64,000 nt of DNA from Rotaria sordida (Eukaryota > Rotifera > Eurotatoria > Philodinida > Philodinidae), in contig CAJNOL010000112.1 in assembly GCA_905250125.1 (NCBI GenBank), positions 62,001-126,000 of the forward strand. Reading direction: 5' to 3'. The notes beneath the pieces were generated by a model. That model saw nothing but the letters and a program-made list of their open reading frames with translations, made no database searches and was not told where the DNA came from. The position numbers were made by a program, and so were the translations under genes. The stretch's first letter is position 1. The number at the start of each line of letters is the position of its first letter. Below, one piece after another: positions 48,274 to 60,504 of the stretch.

Positions 48274-48660
48274 ATGCGAAAAAAAACAAAATCGAAATTG
48301 ATTATTCAAAGTGCAATGAATCAAACAGTTAACAGTATTTCAATATCAGCTATATGCAATAATTGTCAAACAAGTTATGGTTTTAGTTCAGCCGATCAAC
48401 GTTCTATCATTGTTATGGTTGTTCTTACTGGTGTCGCATTAGTTTTATGTTATGTAGGTGTACTATGGTTTGCTATTCGTACACGTTTTATTCCCGATGA
48501 AGAACCACTTATTATTCCAGAAAATACGTATAAAAATCTGGCATTTGATGAAAATGAGGATAGAGAGGAAAATTTACAGATTGTAGTTAATACAACACCA
48601 ATAACGACAGTATCACAACCAGCTATATTGGCATTGGAAAATGATCACGAGCGATTTTGA
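48274..48660 (+). CDS. Small single-pass membrane protein
   Basis: A single exon of 128 residues. The ATG at 48274 lies 5 nt after a TTTTTTTGTCAG acceptor, as in other genes of this window. There is a short N-terminal region with a potential N-glycosylation site (MNQT) and two Cys (CNNC). One transmembrane helix follows (IIVMVVLTGVALVLCYVGVLW, about residues 49-69), then an acidic cytoplasmic-type tail with PLIIPENTY. The family is unknown. It lies 415 bp behind the secreted-protein gene on the same strand and might be its operon partner. No homologue could be named. Confidence 0.6.
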   Translation: MRKKTKSKLIIQSAMNQTVNSISISAICNNCQTSYGFSSADQRSIIVMVVLTGVALVLCYVGVLWFAIRTRFIPDEEPLIIPENTYKNLAFDENEDREENLQIVVNTTPITTVSQPAILALENDHERF

Positions 48661-50533
48661 AAAAAAAAAAATTAACGTTCTATCTTTTTTTTCTCATGGT
48701 ATTTATAATAAATAAGCATGCTTATTTTTATCAACAAGGAGTTTGTTTATGACAAAATCGAAACTTAAGGAAATGTTTGTTTCGAAAAAAAGAAAAGAAA
48801 AGAAAAAATATTTCATTTCAAACTTGAAGTGTTCTTAAGGATCACTTATATTAATAGAAATTTCCGAATGCATGACTTCTTTTAATAAAATAATATTTGT
48901 CACATATTGAGAATTGCTCATAGGATTACATATGTCAAAGCAAGTTTTATCTTAAAAATTAGACTATAGATTGTTATAATTACTATTACTAACAAAGGCA
49001 TATATATTCAACTATTAATTATCAATTGAAATAATATTTTACTTATAAGTAGAACTTAGTACGATTAGAAGAAGCTTGAAAGAATTTCTCCTCATAGATC
49101 TTCCTTAATTGGATTTTCGACTTACGGCAAGGTATGCATGAAAACATCTTTTGAGAGACTAAAGGTTAAAAAAAGAAAAAGAAAACTCGACTGTCATTGG
49201 ATCTATAACTAAATGTCTTTGACATGACTTTTTATTTTTATTACTCATAAAAATATAATCATGGTTTGATTACACCTATATAGAAAAAGCATACAAAAAT
49301 ACTTTTTTGATTATTATTTTCACATTATTGATGTTCGGTCTCATATTTAAAATATCGATATATGTCTTGTTACGCATGAGAGAACAGTTTGAAGTAATTT
49401 ATCATTTTTCACCGAACATCTGAATTAGAATAAAATAAAAATAAAAATAAAAAAAAAGAGTCGGATCAATTAATCTTATTTACAGAATCTCAGCAGCTTT
49501 CACTTGAATTTCATCAGAATTTTGAACCTAAAATTTTATTTAAAAGTTGATCTGATAGAATATCATGGAAATTTCAGTCTTGGGATATATCTCAGAATAG
49601 AAGTAATCGTTTTAACTGAAAATTTTAGAATATACTTAAAATGATTAGACTTATATATTATAAAATTCGAATAAAACTGTCGTTAAAGAAGTGGCGCTTT
49701 TCGCGTGGGTTATTCTCTCTATTAGTTTTTCTTCTGTTTAACTATTTCTTGATTGTGAGTGATAGAGAATCATATGAGATAACACAACCAGACATTGAAC
49801 ATTTTGAATATTAGTAAAAAAGAATTCATTATTTTTAGACCAGAGTCGTCTCCACGTAAAGTGTCCAAAAAAACCAGTTAATATTTTTGAATTTTGATTA
49901 TTAAAATTTATCGGTCGGAAAGATACAGTCTAAAATTTTACAAGTAAAAAAGCTGCGAGGGGGGGGGGAGGGAAGTAAGACGAAATTTTTTTATCAGATA
50001 TATTGTGCGATGAAAAGTAGTTTCCCATGTATTTTTTTATCGTTGTTTCCCATATCAAAGAATCAATTTTTGATAATCAGAATCATTTTTTTTCTTGTTA
50101 TTTTAATGAACTGATAACAAAAAAAGTTTACTTTTTTAACAGTGAATCATTATGAAGTTATAAATTGAACAATCCTTCTGGTGTCTAAGTTCTAGTTTAT
50201 TGATCTCATATCCTCAGAATACCCAAAACAAAAAAAGTTCAAAAAAAAAACAAAATTAGTGAGGGTATAAGTGCCAGTTTCTTTCCAGACAAGACGTATG
50301 CTTCCAAATTAATCTATTTTTGTTATTCTAGTCTCTCTATATGTCAAAAATATGAGATTAAAAGTGATGTAACATTTCCGGCAATTTTCATGTCATTATG
50401 TACTCTGACATACTTTCAATCATTAATAATAGAGTTTTTAATGACAAAAAAACTATAATATAACTTTTCTTTTTCTATAACTTGTTATTATTGAATTAAA
50501 AGCTAATATTTAATTGTTTCAAAACATATTCAT
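48661..50533. other. Intergenic DNA between convergent small genes
   Basis: AT-rich with no recognised gene. It contains a striking G-run (AGGGGGGGGGGAGGG near 49959-49973), the only strongly G-rich spot nearby. No TIRs could be paired around it. Confidence 0.45.
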
Positions 50534-50815
50534 TTAATTATTTAAATTAAATGGTTCATCAAGTTTTTCTCTTATATTATGAAGTAATGTTGACAGATGT
50601 GATATCTTTCTATTAATATGACGTTGATTATCAAGTTCTAATCTAAATAATTCTTTATTTCCAGTATTGTTACTTAAATAATAATATATAATAATTACAC
50701 ATAGGAAAAAAAATACTAATAAAAATGTACTAGTAATAATAATAATTAATATTAATTCTTGTCCAACATCATTATCATTAAGGTCAACAAGACCAATTTG
50801 TTTTGTAGTAGACAT
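50534..50815 (-). CDS. Small single-pass membrane protein, downstream cistron
   Basis: One exon of 93 residues. The ATG is immediately preceded by TTTCTTTTAAG, a perfect acceptor with zero nucleotides of leader. After a short acidic N-terminus there is one hydrophobic segment (LILIIIITSTFLLVFFFLCV, about residues 20-48). A hydrophilic tail with a predicted short amphipathic helix (ISHLSTLLHNIREKL) follows. The family is unknown. The stop codon of the upstream same-strand membrane-protein gene lies only 132 bp before its start, so the two may form an operon. Confidence 0.55.
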   Translation of the reverse strand: MSTTKQIGLVDLNDNDVGQELILIIIITSTFLLVFFFLCVIIIYYYLSNNTGNKELFRLELDNQRHINRKISHLSTLLHNIREKLDEPFNLNN

Positions 50816-50947
50816 CTTAAAAGAAAAAAAATGATTTCTTTCAAATGCGCCAATATTAATTGATTATTATTATTATTATGTATACAAATAAATCAAACAT
50901 CAAATAAATAAAATGAAAAATATTTTATTTTCAATGAAAAATTCATC
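50816..50947 (-). promoter_or_regulatory. Short intercistronic gap ending in a splice acceptor
   Basis: 132 bp separate the stop of the Thr-rich membrane protein (50948) from the ATG at 50815 on the minus strand. The gap ends in a polypyrimidine tract and AAG directly before that ATG. This matches the BTB/CSN2 junction and suggests trans-splicing of the downstream message. Confidence 0.45.
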
Positions 50948-52684
50948 TCAAAATTTCATTAATTTATATATACAAAAAAGTAAGAATAAATTAACTAAAA
51001 TTAAATATTTATTCGAAAATGAATTTTTTATATTTTTCGATGTTATATAATATGATGATAATTCAACACGTGATGTTGATGTTGTTCCAGTATTTGAACA
51101 TAAAACTAATGTTGTCGGAATATTTGTTTGAAAACCACAATTTCTTAAATAACCATAAATTATATTTGTACGATTTAATACTTGTGTTTCAGCTGTTTGA
51201 CTTCGACGTGCTGAATTTATTGTTGGTTGTAAACCAAGTAAAGTAAAAAATGTTATAATTAATGCAAGAAATAATAATCCAAGTAATATTAATGCCCATA
51301 ATGGACAACCATAAAACCATTCACAACAACTACATGAACTATTTGGTAAATCACAACGTCCTTTACACCAATTACAATAATAATAATGACGATATTTATA
51401 ATCTGATTTATAAATTTTTCGTTTTCCAAAATCAAGATCCGATGAATAATAACCACTATAAGTACGTGTACGACGAGCATGATGAATAAAACGACGTTCA
51501 GGTACAATTGTTGTTGGTGGATCATTAATAATTGTTGTTTGAATTGGTGGTCGTGGTGGTAAAATAGTATGTTGTTTAATAATATGAGGTCGAGGTGTAA
51601 TTGTTGAATTTGTTGTATAAGAACTTGTTGTATATGAACCTGTTGAACTAGTTGTATAAGTTGAATATGTTGAATTTGTTCGGATAGGTCGATGTCGACG
51701 TCGATTTATACGATATGATGGTCTTTCACGAATTGTTGTTGTTTCAACAGCTGGTACAATTGCTGTTGTTGTTCCAATAGCTGGTACAACGGCTGTTGTT
51801 GTTGTTTCTACTTGAGGTATAGTTGTAATTGATGATGTAACTACTGCTGGTACGATTGGAATTTCTATAGGTCTAATAATTGTTGTTGTTGTTTTTGTTT
51901 CTTCAATAAAAGAATCATCACCATCAAGTGTTGGTAAAGTTTTTGCATCTAAAATTCTAGTAGATGTTTTTGTTGTTGTTGTTGAAGTATTTGTTTGAGG
52001 TTGTTGTTGAACAATAGTTTCTGATATTGTTGTTGTAGGATGAATTAATGGAGATGGTGTTTGATAACGAACAGTCGAGACAGCTTGTTGATCTCTTATG
52101 TCATATGATGTTGGATAATATATAGTTTGATTTTTAGGAAAAGTATCGAAAAAAGAAATTGGTGGAGGTGTTGTTCCACGACTCATTGTATCTTTAATAA
52201 TAACACTTTTTGTTGTTACTCCTTTTTCAAGAAACTTTTCAGGTACGGGTGAAGTTTGTGGAACACGAGAAACTCGTTTAACACGAAATAAACGTGGACT
52301 ACCACGAGTAATGATTGATGATGAAGGATCACGATCTAATGAAGGACTTCCAACAGTTGAATATGTATTCTCAAAAGAAAAATAAAGAAATGAAGAAAAA
52401 AATAAATAAATAAATAATTATTTTATTTATCATACAGATATTTTAGATGTTTCTTTATTAGTAAATATTTTAGTTTTATATGGATAAGATTCAGTTGATT
52501 GTAATTGATTGTTAACAATTTGAGATTGATCATTATTATTCGATATAATTGTTGTACGTTGTATATTTTGAGCTTGTTGTTGTCTTTGAACTTCTGTTGG
52601 ATCTAGACGAATTGTTGTTTTAGTCATACGAGCTTCACTAGATTTATTTGATATTGGCATCTTAATTGATGTCGTATGTGTCAA
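50948..52684 (-). CDS. Thr/Ser/Pro-rich membrane protein with Cys-rich juxtamembrane motif
   Basis: Two exons, 52436-52684 and 50948-52369, give 556 residues. The join is ATCT|GTATGA to TTTTGAG|AAT. The long N-terminal part is low-complexity, rich in Thr, Ser, Pro and Ile with repeated IVPAV/TTT blocks. Next come a basic Arg-rich stretch (RINRRRHRPIR), a compact Cys cluster (CNWCKGRCDLP, then SCSCCEWFYGCP) and a transmembrane helix at about residues 432-457 (ALILLGLLFLALIITFFTLL). The C-terminal domain has two further Cys and ends in another hydrophobic stretch (YLILVNLFLLFCIYKL). No family was recognised. The translation start could alternatively be the Met at MPISNK, just after ATTAAG. It lies head-to-head with the small gene at 52839. 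Confidence 0.65.
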
Positions 52685-52838
52685 TCGTTCGTTTTCTTTT
52701 TTATGTAAGTTGAAACAAAATTTGTTGCTTTAACATTTCTTGATCAGTAGGTGGTCTATTGTTAATCATTGTAATGTAAAAGAAAAAAAAGAAATGAAAT
52801 CATTTCTTTTCTTTTTTTTTTTTTTTTTTTTTTTTTAG

Positions 52839-53155
52839 AAAAATTATTCTTCGATCAAAAACGTATTCGACGTAATGTTATATTTACAACAACATCAATA
52901 TGGGATCCATTTGATTTAAATGAAGAAGAAAATGCATTGTATGAACAAGAAAGAGATAGTCATGGAATGTCATTAAAAAAAACTTTTTTAATATGTGGAT
53001 GTTGTTGTATAGTATTATTAATTATACTTACTTTTTCAATGTATACAACACGAGAACGTATTTCTAATGAGAAAAGAATAATTCAAATAGAAAATAATTC
53101 ATCAATGGTAAGCGATGCTAAGTCATCTCAAAGTTCAAATGAATCAACAGATTAA
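52839..53155 (+). CDS. Small single-pass membrane protein, 5' exon(s) not found
   Basis: An exon opens after a 30-nt T-tract ending TTTTTTAG and reads KLFFDQKRIRRNVIFTTTSI, then a short acidic segment. A hydrophobic Cys-rich helix follows (FLICGCCCIVLLIILTFSM), then a Ser-rich tail ending SSNESTD and a stop at 53153-53155. The exon starts in phase 1 (two bases complete a codon) with no ATG before the helix in a good position, so at least one upstream exon is missing. I could not place it with confidence; it would have to overlap the divergent neighbour or be very short. Family unknown. Confidence 0.5.
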
Positions 53156-53587
53156 GCCATCTACTATTTTTCTTTTCTATGAGACTCTCTACGTCTTGTA
53201 TTATATATTCGTTTATTCTAATAAAATAGATATGAATGATTGAGGATGCCTCAATATATAAGCTCGATTGTCAACTATCAGTTCGTTTCAACGACAAACA
53301 ACTTGAAATCAGGACTTATGCCCAAATGCCTATAAGCGCCAACGATATATTTTCATAATTCAGTTGCGTTCCAGTTCAGTTTATTTTTGTACATCATATA
53401 CTTGCTTGTAACATCATGAATGCGTATATCTACGTAGTCAATATGTTGTATCTATCATCACATAACTCAATATAGCTATGTTTCTATGAATCCACTTATG
53501 TCGTTGAATCCTTTAAACCTGCATCCTACATCTATATTTTTGAAGTTATTCATTAGTACTTGCATCTATTTTTGTTACATATATATA

Positions 53588-54040
53588 CTCACGAAAAAGG
53601 TACCCGAAGTGATTAACCGCTTTTGAGTCGAGACTATGTGCATCATACAGTGTCTATTGAGCTATGAATATCCTAAAAAGAGTTCGGGTCAGTAGCTTAT
53701 TGCTGACAAGGCACTGCATTTTTATGGTAGTTTTTAACAGAATGCCGTGGTTCCTCTTCAGGAAAATTTATTTTCAAATTTCGATTTGAAATTTTCACCA
53801 TAAACTATTCTTATTAAGACTTATACCTGTGCAAAGTTTCGAATCGAAATTTGAAAATCAGTTTTTCTGAGGAGGAACCACGGCATTCTATTAAAAAATA
53901 CCATAAAAATGCAGTATCTTGTCAATAATAAGCTATGGATCTGAACTCTTTTTAGGATATTCATAGCTCAATAGACACTATATGATGCACATAGTCTCGA
54001 CTCAAAAGCGGTTAATCACTTCGGGTATCTCCCTCGTAAG
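53588..54040. mobile_element. Large foldback (MITE-like) element with about 210-bp arms
   Basis: The left arm begins CTCACGAAAAAGGTACCCGA and continues AGTGATTAACCGCTTTTGAG, TCGAGACTATGTGCATCATA and so on to about 53800. The right arm is its reverse complement, ending TCGGGTATCTCCCTCGTAAG. The arms are about 210 bp at roughly 88-90% identity around a centre of about 30 bp, so the whole 453 bp can fold into one hairpin. No open frame and no convincing target-site duplication. The high arm identity suggests it is one of the younger elements here. Confidence 0.85.
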
Positions 54041-54389
54041 ATTATCTGTTTATTTGTTATAGCATTTTTCAATTTCTTTGACTAGTTTATTCTTCATTTC
54101 ATTTGAGTGATGTTGTACTGTTCCGAGTACAGGTTTTTTTTTGCTATTACTTTACTTTCTTATCTCTTAATTTGGCATAGTGTTTATCTCAGTCTGTATT
54201 GTTTATTTTATATTTAAACGAACCGAATATTGTACAAGAATACTAAACAAAATCTGCAAGTATCAGAAAATTTAACAAAAACTATTTATGTGTACTCACA
54301 AAACACTGTTTAGTACAAGGTGAGCATTCATTTGTCGTACTCAGATATTAAGATCGCCGCATTTTCTAGTAAATACTCGCTTATGAGTA

Positions 54390-54665
54390 CGTTGTAAAGC
54401 TCAGGCGGGTTAGTTTTGGATCGGGCTCGAATCTGAAAATTTCATTTTGATCATAATTAGAGGACTCTTGTCCCGGTTGTCTGAGATATGTGGAAGATGT
54501 GTTAGTAGCGGAATACAAATAGTATCTAGCATCGTCAAAGCTATTATCAGACTCAGACTAAACAAATTTCGTTGAAATTAGAAGTACAGCTCGATCCCAG
54601 GACCCGACGGGCCTTACTGGCGAATTCGTCATCAGTTACTTGGTAAGACAGTGACTTAACTAAAT
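54390..54665 (-). repeat. Possible tRNA-derived SINE
   Basis: Read on the minus strand, the segment starts with GTTAAGTCACTGTCTTACCA and includes CGGGTCCTGGGATCGAGCTG about 55 nt on. These resemble degenerate A and B boxes of a pol III promoter as found in tRNA-derived SINE heads. The following body is GC-richer than its surroundings. No tRNA cloverleaf can be drawn and no tail or duplication was identified, so this is tentative. Confidence 0.25.
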
Positions 54666-54801
54666 ATTTATTTACACTTTACAAATCAATTGTATTTATT
54701 CTAATAATAAACAAATGAAAAATACATACTAGCCGTACAACATAAGAAAAAAAGCGCCAAATTAATCCAATATAAAAAAAAAAAAAAAAAAAGAAAATAA
54801 T

Positions 54802-57800
54802 CTAATTTGTTTTTGTTCCACGACCAATATAATCTAACATTGCTGTACGTAAAAACTGTAATCGTTTTTCTTCATCACGTTTTAATCGACTAATTTCTTG
54901 ATCACGTTGATGTAATATTGCTTGTAAATCAGTTATACGTGTTTCAAGTTTACGCATTATATTTCGACCATCATTATGTTGATCTATGAATAAGAAAAAA
55001 ATAAAACAAAACAAAAAAAAAGATTTCAGGAAATAGAAATAATTTAATTTACTTTTTAAAGTATTTTCTAATTGTTTTATACGATCTTTTAATTGTTCAT
55101 TCATTTCAATATCTTTTTGAATTAAATATAATTTTTTTTCATATTCAGTTTTTAATTTTTCTCGATTTTCAAGAATTTCTGTATCTTTTCTAAGATTTAC
55201 CTATAAAAAAATCAATATATATCGAAATTATTAATTCAATCAAGAAACAAAAAAAAAAAAAATATATATACCGTTTGAACTGATTCAAATTGTCGTTTTA
55301 ATGTTTCAATTTCAACTGATTGAAAATTAATTTTTTGTTGAAAATCTCTATTAGATATTAATAATTGATTATAATGAGACTATAAAAATAAAAATATAAA
55401 TAAAATAAAAATTTTCATAAATATACTTAAAATTTTTTTTACTTCAAGTTGTTCTTTTGTTGTTATTAATGAACGTAAACGATCTTCAAGTTCATGTTGT
55501 CTTTTTTCTCCTTCATTTTTTAAACGAAATTTTTCATGTTGTAGAATTTCTTCATGATTTAATTTTTGTGTTGAAATAATTGATTTCAATGAATTTACTT
55601 CCTTATTTTTGAATATAGGAAAAAAGAATTAATTCAAATAGATAAAAAAAAAAAAAGTTCATGAATATTCTTATACTCGTTCAAGTGTTGTTCGAATAGT
55701 TTCAAGTTTTGTTATTTGTTCTTTTAAATTTTGTTGTGTTGTTTCATAAGATTCTTTTAAACGTTGAATATTTCGTGTACTTGATAATTCATAATCTTTT
55801 AAATTTTCTTTATGTTTTAATTTTAAACGTTGATTTTCATCATCTAATGATGAAATTTTTAAATGATGATCACGATCATTAATTGTTATCTATTAAAAAA
55901 TAATTATTCGAAAAAAAAAAAATTGATATAATCAATAATAATTTACAGTTTCTCGAAGTTCATAAATTGTTGTTTGTAATGTTTCATTTTTTCGTTCAAG
56001 ATCATGAACTTTTTCATTTAAACGTCGTTGTATTTCTAAATTTTCATTTAAATCTCGTTGAAATTTTTCTTGAATATTCAATAATCCCTAAATGAATACG
56101 AAAGAAAATTATTTCAATAAAGATTGATTTTTTTTTTTTTTGCAATTTTACATCTTTTTCTTGTTGATATTCTCGTCGAATTTGATGTATTAAATGATCT
56201 TTTTCAATTTTCATTTTTTTAATTTCATTTTCTGCATCATTATATTGTTGTGTTGCTACAGTTAAATCTGCTTCAAGTAATGCATTTTTTGCTGATATAG
56301 CATTAAATCCTAATTGTTGATCATTTATTGTTTCTTGTAATTTTTTAACTTTTTCAGCTAAAGATCTATTAAGAAAATTTAAAAAAAAAAAATTCAATTT
56401 TATTTACAAACAGAATATATTTATATATTTACTTATTTGCTTTAAGCATTGCTTGTTCTTGTAATGATACACGTTTAAGTACACTTGTTATTTGTTGATC
56501 TTTTTCGGTATGTATATTTTGTACTTGTCTTGCAAGTATAGCCATATTTTGTGAATGTCCAAAATGTATTTGACGTTTTTCAGTATTTTTTGCTAAAGCA
56601 TTATCTAAATTTTTTGGAATAAATTGGTATTTTGAAGAAGTATCAAAAAAAAAAAGAAATTGATTACTTACTAATATTTTCCATAATATCATCAGGTGCA
56701 TTATTACCAGTTAAATTTAATTCATTAAGAGTTGAATTTGATTGACATGCTGCTAATAAAGCTCGACTACCAACTAATCCAATATTATTCCAACGAAGAT
56801 CTATTATTGAAATGAGATTATATCAAAAGTTTTTTTTTTTTTTTTTTTTTTTTCATAATTATATATATTGTTTAATATATACCTAATACACGTAATGTTA
56901 CATTTCGTTTTAATGCTGCTGCTAATTCAGAACCACCAACATGACTTATGTCATTATTACGTAGATCGAGTTCAATTAAACTTTTATTAACACTAAGAGC
57001 ATCACAAAAACTACTAAAAGCTGGAGAATCCATAGAACCGATTTGATTCCATTCAAGTCGTAAACTAAATAATATTTAGAAATCATAAATTGAAAGAATA
57101 TACAGTTTCGATGGTGGAATACACTACGATATTTGACGATTTTTCTCATCTCCTGATGATAGTCTTCCTTTTTTCTTTTTTTAAGAATATGAAGAAATGT
57201 ATGACAATCATTAGTTTTTCTTTTATTCGATTTTATGGAAATGAAATAATGATAGTAACAAATATAGATGACAAAGAATTTGGAGTTTGTATATATGCGT
57301 AAATCAATCGTCTTGTGTCGTATACAACTCCATTTTGATGGTTCATAAACCTCAGAAATACGATCGTATAGTTTGTTTAACCTAAGTGCTTGGAAAATTT
57401 ACCAAAAAAGAAAGGTTATCTCTTATAATAATTTTTCACGAAGTGATAAGTGCTGAGCTGTGCACTGAAAGGATGGAAATCGTCAGCAGAATGGTGACTA
57501 TTTTAGCTGTCACGCGTATTTCTCGTAATGTCAGTTGTAAAAAATCATGTTTCTGTATGATAAAAATAGATGACAAGCGATTGACGAAACCATTTATTTT
57601 ATAAAAATTTTTAAATATCAGATGGATTATTAAACAATTTAAATAAAAGATTTCATTATTGGCATATAGTTACGTGTTGAACGATGATGATTATTAAAAA
57701 ATTTCGCATGATTATTTTCACATTTTGATTATAAAGAAGTAACGAACTGGAACTCATCATTGTCTATTCTACAATTCTACACAAAAATATTATTAATCAC

Positions 57801-59960
57801 TCAAAACAACGGAAAATAATCATTATAGATGACATATTTTTTTGCATGATCAGATTCTGATGTCAAGCATATTCAACTCACCTTTGTAATGTTTGATTTT
57901 TTCGTAGTACTTTTGCTAATGCTTCTGTACCAGCTCCATGAATACTATTTCCCTAGATGAATAAAACAAGTGTTTAATATTAAAAATAAAAAGACAATCT
58001 TTCATCATTCACCTTCAATTCTAATTTTCTACATGTTGTATTCGTCACAAGTCCATGAAGAAAAGCTTGTAAAGCTTTTCAAAAAAAAAAAAAAAGAAAA
58101 ACATCGAATAAATATAAAAGATTAATTCTACTTAGGTCGAAAAATTAGTATGGAGAAAATGTCGAAAGATAAATATGCTGACTTATTCAAACGTCGAAGC
58201 AATATAAATTACTAGCGAGAATCCGTGCATACTGCACGACTGTTTTCTCCTTTAACGTATGACCTCAGATGTTTAACTTTTCATCCGCTAACTGGCATAC
58301 AGATGCTCGATATTACGTATACAGATAGATAGCCCTACGGCCTCATACTCTTATATCACACATATTTCTATAGTGTATATAGCCTTATCTCCTTACTGCC
58401 TTATCCCCTCTAGAGTCTATGGGTACTCCCATATAATAGCTGATGAAGACCTATGGGTACCTTCATAGGATAGCCCTTAAGGACCTATGGATGCCTCCAT
58501 ACAATAGCTCTTAAGGTCCTATGAGTATCTCCATACAATAACCCATGAGGACCTATGAGTCCCCAATATAGTAGCCCTTAGTGCCTGTCTCTTATGGCCT
58601 TATTTCATTTTGAGCCCTTGATCTTTGACCTTTAAGCTTTGATCCGGCACAGAGAAACATACAGACACACACTGAACATTGTATATACAGATTATGTAGT
58701 TGATGATAAAGGATTCAATAGGTGGATGTTCGTGCCTTGCGTGTAATCAACTAAATTTTTTGCAGAAAATTCAGTTTTAACATATGAACTTTTTTCAATA
58801 GTAGGCTTTCTTCTCTGTTATTTGCTGTACAGCAATGCCTTATAGAGGTATCCAAGCATGAAACAAAGTCAGAGTCGAATGCAACTTCGATTTTCTTTCG
58901 TGCCCATAGGCTTGTATAAGACGTTGTTGAAATCTCCAAAATGCATTAGTTTGTACAGTAAATATCAGAGAACAAAAGCTACTATTCAAGGATGTGACGT
59001 GACTGAAGAGAAGACTCATATTCATGCATAGTTTTCGCTTGATTCTTCTTAGGAGGAAGAAAAATTAAGGGAGATAAATTTCCAAGACTACAACAAAACT
59101 ATTCATTCATCAGCTTTTCTGAGAAAAGTAAATTCTCCACTAGAACTTTTATTAATCTTTTTATCAATCGTGAGCACTTTTCCTTTTGTCGCTATTTCTC
59201 ATGTCAATCAATTCGTAAAGAAATTTCAAATCAATGGAAACGAATATTTTTCTTTTTTGATATTGCGAGCTGTTGCCGTACACATAGTATTTTGTTATAC
59301 CTATTAAATAAATTTCAGCTATATTGATGATCAAACCAATCCAAAATAGAAAATTTTCAAGCAGAATATAAGAAAAAATTTAGAAAGGGATAATTACTCT
59401 GCTTTCTCCTCCTAATTGTATGACAATTAAACACTAATTCAAAGAAGTTCATATGTTAAAACTAAATTTTCAACAAAAACTTTTATTTTATTATACTTTT
59501 ACTAATTGGCTGGTTAGTATCATTTTCGTTTCAGTAATCAATTGTTTAAATTTTCATTTTTTACATTAGTTATTTCAAACATCAGAACTATCATAAGAAC
59601 ATATTTTTCGACATTATTATTTGGATAAATCAAATTAAGAGAGACAAATAACTTCAAAAAATTTTCTACCTTGACTTGATAAATTACAATCATTAAGATG
59701 AATACTTGTATATAAAGAATCATGTGAAAATAATTTTCCTAATACTGTATATTGTTCTTCAGGAATATTTAATGAAGATAAATTAAAAATTTTTGTTTGA
59801 TTATCTTCATTTGAAATCCTTTAGAAAAAAAAAAAAAAATAATTTTTTATTATTTTCTAAAATCAAATTATTACTTTTGAATTTCTCCTAGAATTATTTC
59901 ATTTGGTTCAACATTATAAGTTTTACAATAATCATAATAAAGTGTTTTAAATTGATCCAT
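54802..59960 (-). CDS. LRRC45: Leucine-rich repeat-containing protein 45 (centrosomal linker)
   Basis: Fourteen minus-strand exons join in frame: 59875-59960, 59670-59818, 58013-58074, 57882-57952, 56883-57064, 56672-56800, 56433-56604, 56152-56365, 55947-56087, 55677-55889, 55443-55601, 55272-55379, 55053-55200 and 54802-54983. The result is 671 residues (human 670). Residues to about 210 form ribonuclease-inhibitor-type leucine-rich repeats ([64 protein letters not shown]). The rest is continuous coiled coil. The C-terminal REEEK-like block [20 protein letters not shown] matches the vertebrate end. LRRC45 links the two centrioles at the proximal ends and helps ciliogenesis. An acceptor TTTCATTTTTAG lies 9 nt before the ATG. 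Introns 2 (58075-59669) and 4 (57065-57881) are long; intron 2 contains a minisatellite. Confidence 0.95.
58415..58582. repeat. Minisatellite of about 34 bp, five degenerate units
   Basis: Units follow the pattern GACCTATGGGTACCTTCATA then GGATAGCCCTTAAG: GTCTATGGGTACTCCCATAT..., GACCTATGGATGCCTCCATA..., GTCCTATGAGTATCTCCATA..., GACCTATGAGTCCCC.... It lies in intron 2 of LRRC45, in a GC-richer block (about 58.2-58.65 kb) that stands out from the AT-rich intron and may be part of a larger repeat. Confidence 0.75.
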
Positions 59961-60174
59961 TTATTAATCCTAAAAATGAAAGAAAAAATTTTTTTTTTGT
60001 TAAACAGATTATTAATCAACCATGAGAATATTTCTTTTTTTCTAAGTAGTCATTGCAACCATATATTTTATTTCAATAGATGTCGCTAAAAATAAATGCG
60101 GAATATTTGAAAAGGAAAACTGTATATACAAATTATCACTTTGAAAATTTTCTTTTTCGTCTTAAACAAAACTA
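59961..60174. promoter_or_regulatory. Divergent intergenic region LRRC45 / F-box gene
   Basis: 214 bp separate the ATG of LRRC45 (minus) from the ATG at 60175 (plus). It contains the LRRC45 leader acceptor (reverse of CTAAAAATGAAAG) and presumably both promoters. No specific motif assigned. Confidence 0.4.
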
Positions 60175-60417
60175 ATGACATCATTCAACGATTTACCCAT
60201 TGAAATAATTCGACTTATATTCGAATATTTTACATCGGCAGATATTGTAAAATCTTGTGTTTTTATTTTTAATTAATAAACTTTTGTATCTACTTTTTTT
60301 TTTTTATTTTAGGTCCATTCATTTTCATCAATTAATTCTAAAATGCAAGCTATTGCATCAAAACATATTATTGATAATTCAAATAGTTTGATATTACAAT
60401 TCTTTCGAACTAAATAA
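60175..60417 (+). CDS. Short F-box protein
   Basis: Two exons, 60175-60258 and 60313-60417, give only 62 residues. The sequence MTSFNDLPIEIIRLIFEYFT, then SADIVKSCVHSFSSINSKMQ, is a full F-box, the Skp1-binding motif of SCF ubiquitin ligases. The frame stops shortly after (FFRTK). No downstream donor allows an in-frame join to the next exon at 60505, so either this is a very short F-box protein, a truncated gene, or an assembly or annotation break separates it from a substrate-binding part. Confidence 0.6.
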
Positions 60418-60504
60418 ACTTATTTATTTTATTTTATTGATAATTATGAAATAAAGAAAAAAAAAAAAAAAGCTAAAACCTTTGTTTGTTTATTTTTCTA
60501 GATT

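Larger units (their letters stand above)
53156..54801. other. Intergenic stretch with a large foldback and a SINE-like segment
   Basis: No protein-coding gene was recognised between the small membrane-protein gene and LRRC45. The content is mainly the inverted-repeat element at 53588-54040 and the GC-richer segment near 54.4-54.7 kb, both listed separately. Confidence 0.5.

Noticed and set aside
54585-54670. A complete tRNA gene
   Set aside because: B-box-like sequence is present, but no cloverleaf with acceptor and anticodon stems can be drawn; at best a SINE head.
58140-58750. Possible separate gene in the GC-richer block of LRRC45 intron 2
   Set aside because: No open frame of useful length; the block is largely a degenerate 34-bp minisatellite.
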